9,222 bases of DNA from Anaerotignum sp. (GTDB lineage Bacteria > Bacillota > Clostridia > Lachnospirales > Anaerotignaceae). Shown in pieces: positions 6,315 to 9,222 of the stretch. Below the pieces are notes generated by a model. The model searched no databases, had not been told where the DNA came from, and was given only the letters and a program-made list of their open reading frames with translations. A program made the position numbers and the translations under genes. Where the stretch lies: assembly GCA_020024255.1 (NCBI GenBank), contig JAHHTX010000077.1, positions 1 to 9,222 of the forward strand. Reading direction: 5' to 3'. Each line of letters begins with the position of its first letter. Position 1 is the stretch's first letter.

Positions 6315-6355
6315 AAAAATGCAGAGATCCCGGTTTTCGGGAACTCTGCATTTTT
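6315..6355. terminator. Bidirectional intrinsic terminator between nadE and the repeat-gene locus
   Basis: A long stem: A-run plus TGCAGAG (6315-6326) pairs with CTCTGCA plus T-run (6344-6355). A single A-A mismatch (6327/6343) follows, then TCCCG (6328-6332) pairs with CGGGA (6338-6342) around a GTTTT loop. Five A on one side and five T on the other make it function on both strands: for nadE on plus and for the tandem-gene transcript on minus. Bases 6229-6314 between the nadE stop and the hairpin contain nothing recognisable. Confidence 0.92.
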
Positions 6356-6710
6356 CTGAAAATTCAGAAGATCTATTGCCTGTTATTTTAAGCAGCTTTT
6401 GCCACTGCCTGACTTTTCAGATGGTACTTGAGCAGATTAAATGGGTAATTTCATTCATATGAATAAACAGTGCTGAGATTTTTCGAAAGACGTTATTTCT
6501 GTTTTCATATAGGACTTTTTTCACACCCATGTATACTACAGATGAAGAAGTGATGCCCAATATTATTAAAAGCGTATATAATAAAATCAAATGGGCATTA
6601 TCAACTGAAATACGACAACAACATAATGAAGAAGTTTCGGCACCGATTGGACAGTATACAGATAATCCCCAATACCCACCGAATGATAAATAATATAATG
6701 TAAACAATTC
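6356..6710. other. Decayed spacer with gene fragments on both strands
   Basis: No intact recognisable gene is seen. On the minus strand a short open frame ends in YHLKSQAVAKAA and a TAA at 6388-6390, about 30 bp before the bidirectional terminator. It is open for only 20 codons back to a TGA and looks like the 3' remnant of a gene. A 96-codon minus frame starting from a TTG at 6707 (6417-6707) covers most of the rest, but it is Cys/Tyr-rich, lacks a sensible ribosome binding site and lies opposite the better-looking 54-codon plus frame at 6529-6693. An imperfect palindrome (ATGCCCA at 6552-6558, TGGGCAT at 6592-6598) is also present. Confidence 0.35.
6529..6693 (+). CDS. Possible 54-residue small protein or C-terminal gene remnant
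   Basis: The frame encodes a hydrophilic 54-residue peptide with protein-like composition (TTDEEVMPNIIK, then KIKWALSTEIRQQ, and a Pro/Asn-rich end QYPPNDK). I recognise no family. The frame stays open upstream of the ATG back to a TGA at 6459-6461, and beyond that stop another stretch (MVLEQIKWVISFI) is in the same frame. This fits the tail of a decayed gene as well as a free small gene. There is no ribosome binding site at proper spacing (AGGA lies about 13 nt away). It sits between the nadE terminator and the minus-strand pseudogene. Confidence 0.25.
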   Translation: MYTTDEEVMPNIIKSVYNKIKWALSTEIRQQHNEEVSAPIGQYTDNPQYPPNDK

Positions 6711-7065
6711 CTATTCTGCTCTTTGTCGAAAAGCCTCTACAACTTCAGATGCTGCTTGGAATACCTGTTCTTTTGTACCAGTTCCTTTTACAAATCCAAC
6801 TATACTATTAGATATTTTTTGTTCCATTTCATGTCGAAACACCATAGAATCTGTTCCGGAGGGTGTAAAAAAACAAGTGGTACACCCTTTTCATCTGTCA
6901 TCATATCTACCCGATGCAAATGCTCCAGATAAGGAAGCTCCTTTTTTTGTTCCGAATTTGTGGGTTATTCTCTGCCCTCAGCAGCCTGAACCTGGAATAC
7001 AGAGAATTAACTACATTTTGATGCAATCTGTATCTTGGCATTTGTGGAAAATTAGTTTTTATCAT
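6711..7065 (-). pseudogene. Gene for a 118-residue unknown protein broken by two homopolymer frameshifts
   Basis: Starting at the ATG at 7063-7065, with GAGGGGAAG just before it, the frame reads MIKTNFPQMPRYRLHQN and on to NPQIRNKK. It then fails at a run of seven A (minus strand; 6942-6948). In the next frame it continues ELPYLEHLHRVDMMTDEKGV and fails again at seven T (6867-6873). In the last frame it continues TPSGTDSMVFRHEMEQKIS and EVVEAFRQRAE to a TAG at 6711-6713. Adding one base to each run restores a single 118-residue frame, and 355 + 2 = 357 bases is exactly 119 codons. The restored protein is soluble, of mixed alpha/beta character, and matches no family I know. It overlaps the preceding gene remnant by ATGA, so it was translationally coupled in an operon downstream of the tandem genes. 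Alternatives are sequencing errors in homopolymers, phase variation or programmed frameshifting. Confidence 0.7.
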
Positions 7066-7154
7066 ATTCTTCCCCTCGTTTTTTTTGCAGCATTCAATCC
7101 TGACCCTGTTCCATATTGACCACAGATATGAGCGATATTTTCATTAAGGGCAAA
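7062..7154 (-). pseudogene. C-terminal remnant of a lost gene
   Basis: Thirty sense codons read FALNENIAHICGQYGTGSG and then LNAAKKTRGRI, ending in a TGA that overlaps the next ATG as ATGA (7062-7065). Upstream, the frame is closed by a TAA at 7155-7157. Another frame holds a short MEHGNLLTFPKIF piece, so the 5' part has decayed or been deleted. The ATGA overlap is the usual sign of an operon. Family unknown. Confidence 0.4.
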
Positions 7155-7220
7155 TTATATATTTATTAAAGATTTTTGGGAATGTAAGGAGGTTTCCATG
7201 TTCCATTTATAGGGATATTA

Positions 7221-7252
7221 TCAGGATGATTGTTTCATATATTTTCCTCCTT
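7221..7252 (-). other. Orphan ribosome binding site and 5-codon open frame after the last tandem copy
   Basis: Directly after the stop of the last tandem gene, AAGGAGG (7246-7252) sits 7 nt before an ATG (7236-7238), but the frame is only MKQSS before a TGA at 7221-7223. This looks like the preserved 5' end of the next operon gene, whose body is truncated. The region 7066-7257 contains no other intact gene. Confidence 0.5.
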
Positions 7253-7257
7253 AATTA

Positions 7258-8112
7258 TTACTCTGTTTTTTGGGGAAGTCCCAAGGCATCTTCCAAATTT
7301 TCAACCAGTTCATCTTGTTGCTCTGGTCTGAGTGCTTCGTTTTCTTTGATACTGTCTATAATATCAATCCAGGAAATCTTCTGCTGGTTTGCCCAATCCA
7401 TCATACGCTGATATAAAAGGGAGTTTCCATTTTGATCGCTGGACCTCCTAACGTCCTCCTGCCATTTTAAATAGTCCAAACCATGAGCTTTGCAATATTC
7501 CTTTTCCATCTTACGTCTTAAGCTTGTAGAAATATCTAGAAGTTGACCTTTTGGAATTATATTTGCTCGAGACATCTCACCTAACATTACCAATCTATCT
7601 GTATATCCACTGCCTCCAATACGCTTTTCAATGGCTGCGATTCGTTCTGCTTTTGTCATTTTGTCATACCCCATCGCCTCATAGTGCAAGTTTGCATATG
7701 GATCAGCACTGGAATATTCAAATACAGGATTTTCACAATGGTAGGGTGGCAATTTTTTCTGAAGTACAGCCTCCATATGTTCATGAATTTTCCCAGCGTT
7801 ATGTTCGAAAAGCGATTTATGTTCATAATAAAATCTATCTAAATTTCCAAACTCATTTTCATAAACCTCTAAGATATTGCGATATACCTCTGTTGCGGAC
7901 TTTCCTGTAAAATCCATACCTTCGATAACCTTATGTACATTTTCAAGACGCTTGTCCAATGGATTTTGGGAAATAGATGCTGTATCTTTTGCTGCAGATG
8001 TTTTTTCTGTTTTTTGCAATGTATCTGCAAAAGAACTGTTTTCTGCTTTTCTTGTTCCAGTTGTTCTTTGTGGAACCATAGGTTTTGTGTTGTTTCCAAC
8101 TCTCATATCCAA
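7258..8112 (-). CDS. Tandem-array protein copy 1 (284 residues, unknown function)
   Basis: I do not recognise the family. The start is TTG (8110-8112) with AGGAGG (8121-8126, GGAGG ending 8 nt before it). The ATG two codons later is 14 nt away, so TTG is preferred. No signal peptide or membrane segment is seen; it looks cytosolic, or exported by a route without a classical signal. Order of parts: a polar low-complexity leader (1-50, Thr/Lys/Ser-rich, SFADTLQKT and KDTASISQNP); a helical region with HKVIEGMDF; a variable block (about 92-119); KLPPYHCENP (120-129); a conserved YEAMGYDKMTKAERIA (144-159) and IEKRIGGSGYTDR; a second variable block (174-226); and an acidic, helical conserved C-terminus (227-284, YQRMMDWANQQKISWIDI). 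It is the last copy of the array. Compared with copy 2, about 59 of 284 residues differ by my count, all but one within 74-226. Confidence 0.85.
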   Translation of the reverse strand: MDMRVGNNTKPMVPQRTTGTRKAENSSFADTLQKTEKTSAAKDTASISQNPLDKRLENVHKVIEGMDFTGKSATEVYRNILEVYENEFGNLDRFYYEHKSLFEHNAGKIHEHMEAVLQKKLPPYHCENPVFEYSSADPYANLHYEAMGYDKMTKAERIAAIEKRIGGSGYTDRLVMLGEMSRANIIPKGQLLDISTSLRRKMEKEYCKAHGLDYLKWQEDVRRSSDQNGNSLLYQRMMDWANQQKISWIDIIDSIKENEALRPEQQDELVENLEDALGLPQKTE

Positions 8113-8329
8113 AAAAATGACCTCCTTTTTCTATGACACCTTATTTGTAATTACTCTGTTTTTTGGGGAAGTCCCAAGGCACCTTCCAAATTTTCAACCA
8201 GTTCATCTTGTTGCTCTGGTCTGAGTGCTTCGTTTTCTTTGATACTGTCTATAATATCAATCCAGGAAATCTTCTGCTGGTTTGCCCAATCCATCATACG
8301 CTGATATAAAAGGGAGTTTCCATTTTGAT
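7904..8329 (-). repeat. Junction repeat, first visible copy (426 bp)
   Basis: This block covers the N-terminal coding end of copy 1 (residues 1 to about 69), the 38-bp spacer with its ribosome binding site, and the C-terminal coding end of copy 2. By eye it is identical, base for base, to 8797-9222, an offset of 893. The 5' boundary is the T/C difference at 7903 versus 8796. The 3' boundary cannot be set because the window ends. Confidence 0.9.
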
Positions 8330-9005
8330 TTCCAGACCTTTCAATGGTTTCCTGCCATTGTAAGTAGTCCAGACCATGGGCTTCGCAATATTCTCTTTCC
8401 ATTTTGCGTGTTAAACTTTTGAAAAGATCCATAACTTCATGATCTGAAATTATATTTGCTCTTCCCATTTCAACTAGCATGGCAACTCGGTCTGTATAGC
8501 CACTCCCTCCAATACGTTTTTCAATGGTTGCAATGCGTTCTGCTTTTGTCATTTTGTCATATCCCATTGCTTCATAATGCAATTCTGCATATGGATCACA
8601 CTTAGAATCTCCAAATATAGGATTTTCACAATGGTATGGAGGTAATTTTTCTTTTAATAATTGACGACGATCTCCATCAACTATATCATGATTTTTATAG
8701 TCATTTACTCTATCTGCTTGGCACAATTTGCTTAAATTTCCAAATTCATTTTCATAAGCCTCTAAAATACTGCGGTACACCTCTGGTGCAGACTTCCCTG
8801 TAAAATCCATACCTTCGATAACCTTATGTACATTTTCAAGACGCTTGTCCAATGGATTTTGGGAAATAGATGCTGTATCTTTTGCTGCAGATGTTTTTTC
8901 TGTTTTTTGCAATGTATCTGCAAAAGAACTGTTTTCTGCTTTTCTTGTTCCAGTTGTTCTTTGTGGAACCATAGGTTTTGTGTTGTTTCCAACTCTCATA
9001 TCCAA
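8151..9005 (-). CDS. Tandem-array protein copy 2 (284 residues, unknown function)
   Basis: Paralogue of copy 1, of equal length and aligning without gaps. The TTG start (9003-9005) has the same AGGAGG spacing. Residues 1-73 are identical to copy 1. The block 92-119 is almost wholly different (SKLCQADRVNDYKNHD against DRFYYEHKSLFEHNAG). Residues 120-129 and 142-159 are conserved, 174-226 differ strongly in places, and 227-284 are identical except Asp/Gly at 275. The spacer to copy 1 is 38 bp with no terminator or promoter, so the copies form one transcript. The constant ends with a variable middle suggest that ends are homogenised by recombination while the core diversifies for binding different partners. 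No biochemical role can be read from the sequence. Confidence 0.85.
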   Translation of the reverse strand: MDMRVGNNTKPMVPQRTTGTRKAENSSFADTLQKTEKTSAAKDTASISQNPLDKRLENVHKVIEGMDFTGKSAPEVYRSILEAYENEFGNLSKLCQADRVNDYKNHDIVDGDRRQLLKEKLPPYHCENPIFGDSKCDPYAELHYEAMGYDKMTKAERIATIEKRIGGSGYTDRVAMLVEMGRANIISDHEVMDLFKSLTRKMEREYCEAHGLDYLQWQETIERSGNQNGNSLLYQRMMDWANQQKISWIDIIDSIKENEALRPEQQDELVENLEGALGLPQKTE

Positions 9006-9222
9006 AAAAATGACCTCCTTTTTCTATGACACCTTATTTGTAATTACTCTGTTTTTTGGGGAAGTCCCAAGGCACCTTCCAAATTTTCAACCAGTTCATC
9101 TTGTTGCTCTGGTCTGAGTGCTTCGTTTTCTTTGATACTGTCTATAATATCAATCCAGGAAATCTTCTGCTGGTTTGCCCAATCCATCATACGCTGATAT
9201 AAAAGGGAGTTTCCATTTTGAT
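8797..9222 (-). repeat. Junction repeat, second visible copy (cut by window end)
   Basis: Identical to 7904-8329 over all 426 bases seen. It comprises the N-terminal coding end of copy 2, the 38-bp spacer and the C-terminal coding end of copy 3. It shows the array has at least three members with a period of 893 bp. Confidence 0.9.
9044..9222 (-). CDS. Tandem-array protein copy 3, partial (C-terminal 58 residues)
   Basis: The stop is at 9044-9046, and the visible codons run from Gln227 to Glu284 in the numbering of copies 1 and 2, plus two bases of codon 226. All 179 bases match the 3' end of copy 2, including Gly275 (copy 1 has Asp). The rest, including the diagnostic variable core and the start, lies beyond the right edge. 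The spacer to copy 2 is the same 38 bp. Confidence 0.85.
   Translation of the reverse strand, partial: QNGNSLLYQRMMDWANQQKISWIDIIDSIKENEALRPEQQDELVENLEGALGLPQKTE

Noticed and set aside
6552..6598. Imperfect palindrome with ATGCCCA and TGGGCAT ends
   Set aside because: The inner part pairs poorly and no adjacent element gives it a role. It could be a transposon-like end, but no target duplication or transposase is seen.
6417..6707. 96-codon minus-strand frame starting at a TTG
   Set aside because: The ribosome binding site is wrongly placed, the product is Cys/Tyr-rich, and it lies opposite a more protein-like plus frame. No family recognised. It is described only within the decayed spacer.
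6867..6873. Programmed -1 frameshift at the heptamer as the sole explanation of the broken gene
   Set aside because: A second break of the same kind at 6942-6948 would need another recoding event, and no downstream stimulatory structure was seen. Decay, phase variation or sequence error is simpler.
7187..7212. Plus-strand AAGGAGG followed by ATG at 7198
   Set aside because: The frame is only four codons (MFHL) before a TAG. It is probably chance or a relic.
7869..9117. Short repeated frames on both strands inside the tandem genes
   Set aside because: They recur only because the DNA is repeated and lie in alternate frames of the 284-residue genes.
7258..9222. Interpretation as a CRISPR array or an insertion sequence
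   Set aside because: The period is 893 bp with full coding sequence, no short direct repeats or spacers, no terminal inverted repeats and no transposase motif.

Overview
The window looks like a chromosomal segment of a low-GC Bacillota, probably a Clostridia/Lachnospiraceae-type organism. The evidence is AT-rich DNA, AGGAGG-type ribosome binding sites, CGAAC-type LexA boxes, an nfeD-floA pair and U-tailed intrinsic terminators. No tRNA, rRNA, CRISPR array or complete insertion sequence is visible.

Left part (1-2908, minus strand). A consensus promoter with phased A-tracts (14-78) fires out of the left edge into an unseen gene. To its right, all on the minus strand, are nfeD (2438-2908) and floA (1415-2416), closed by an intrinsic terminator (1360-1400). 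Next comes an EcsC-family gene whose real start is probably a TTG at 1338, because the terminator occupies the upstream in-frame extension. A 46-residue Lys-rich small protein follows (297-437), closed by a second terminator (214-261).

Middle (3036-6355): an SOS module. A YneA-like LysM membrane protein (minus) and lexA (plus) diverge from a shared control region with three CGAAC LexA boxes. One box lies inside the spacer of a consensus promoter for the LysM gene and another touches the lexA -35. The lexA transcript has a leader of about 140 nt with two hairpins. It runs 30 bp later into a glutamine-dependent NAD synthetase gene (nadE), with no visible terminator between them. A strong bidirectional terminator (6315-6355) closes nadE.

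Right part (6356-9222): an accessory locus on the minus strand, converging on nadE. At least three tandem copies of a gene for a 284-residue protein of no family I recognise are arranged with a period of 893 bp; the third runs off the right edge. The N- and C-terminal coding ends and the spacers are identical (a 426-bp perfect repeat is visible twice), while the middle of the protein differs strongly. Each copy starts with TTG behind AGGAGG. Downstream of the last copy is decayed sequence: an orphan ribosome binding site with a 5-codon ORF, a 30-residue tail of a lost gene, and a 118-residue gene broken by one missing base in each of two homopolymers. This repeat array with its degenerate downstream genes is the least explained and most interesting part of the window.
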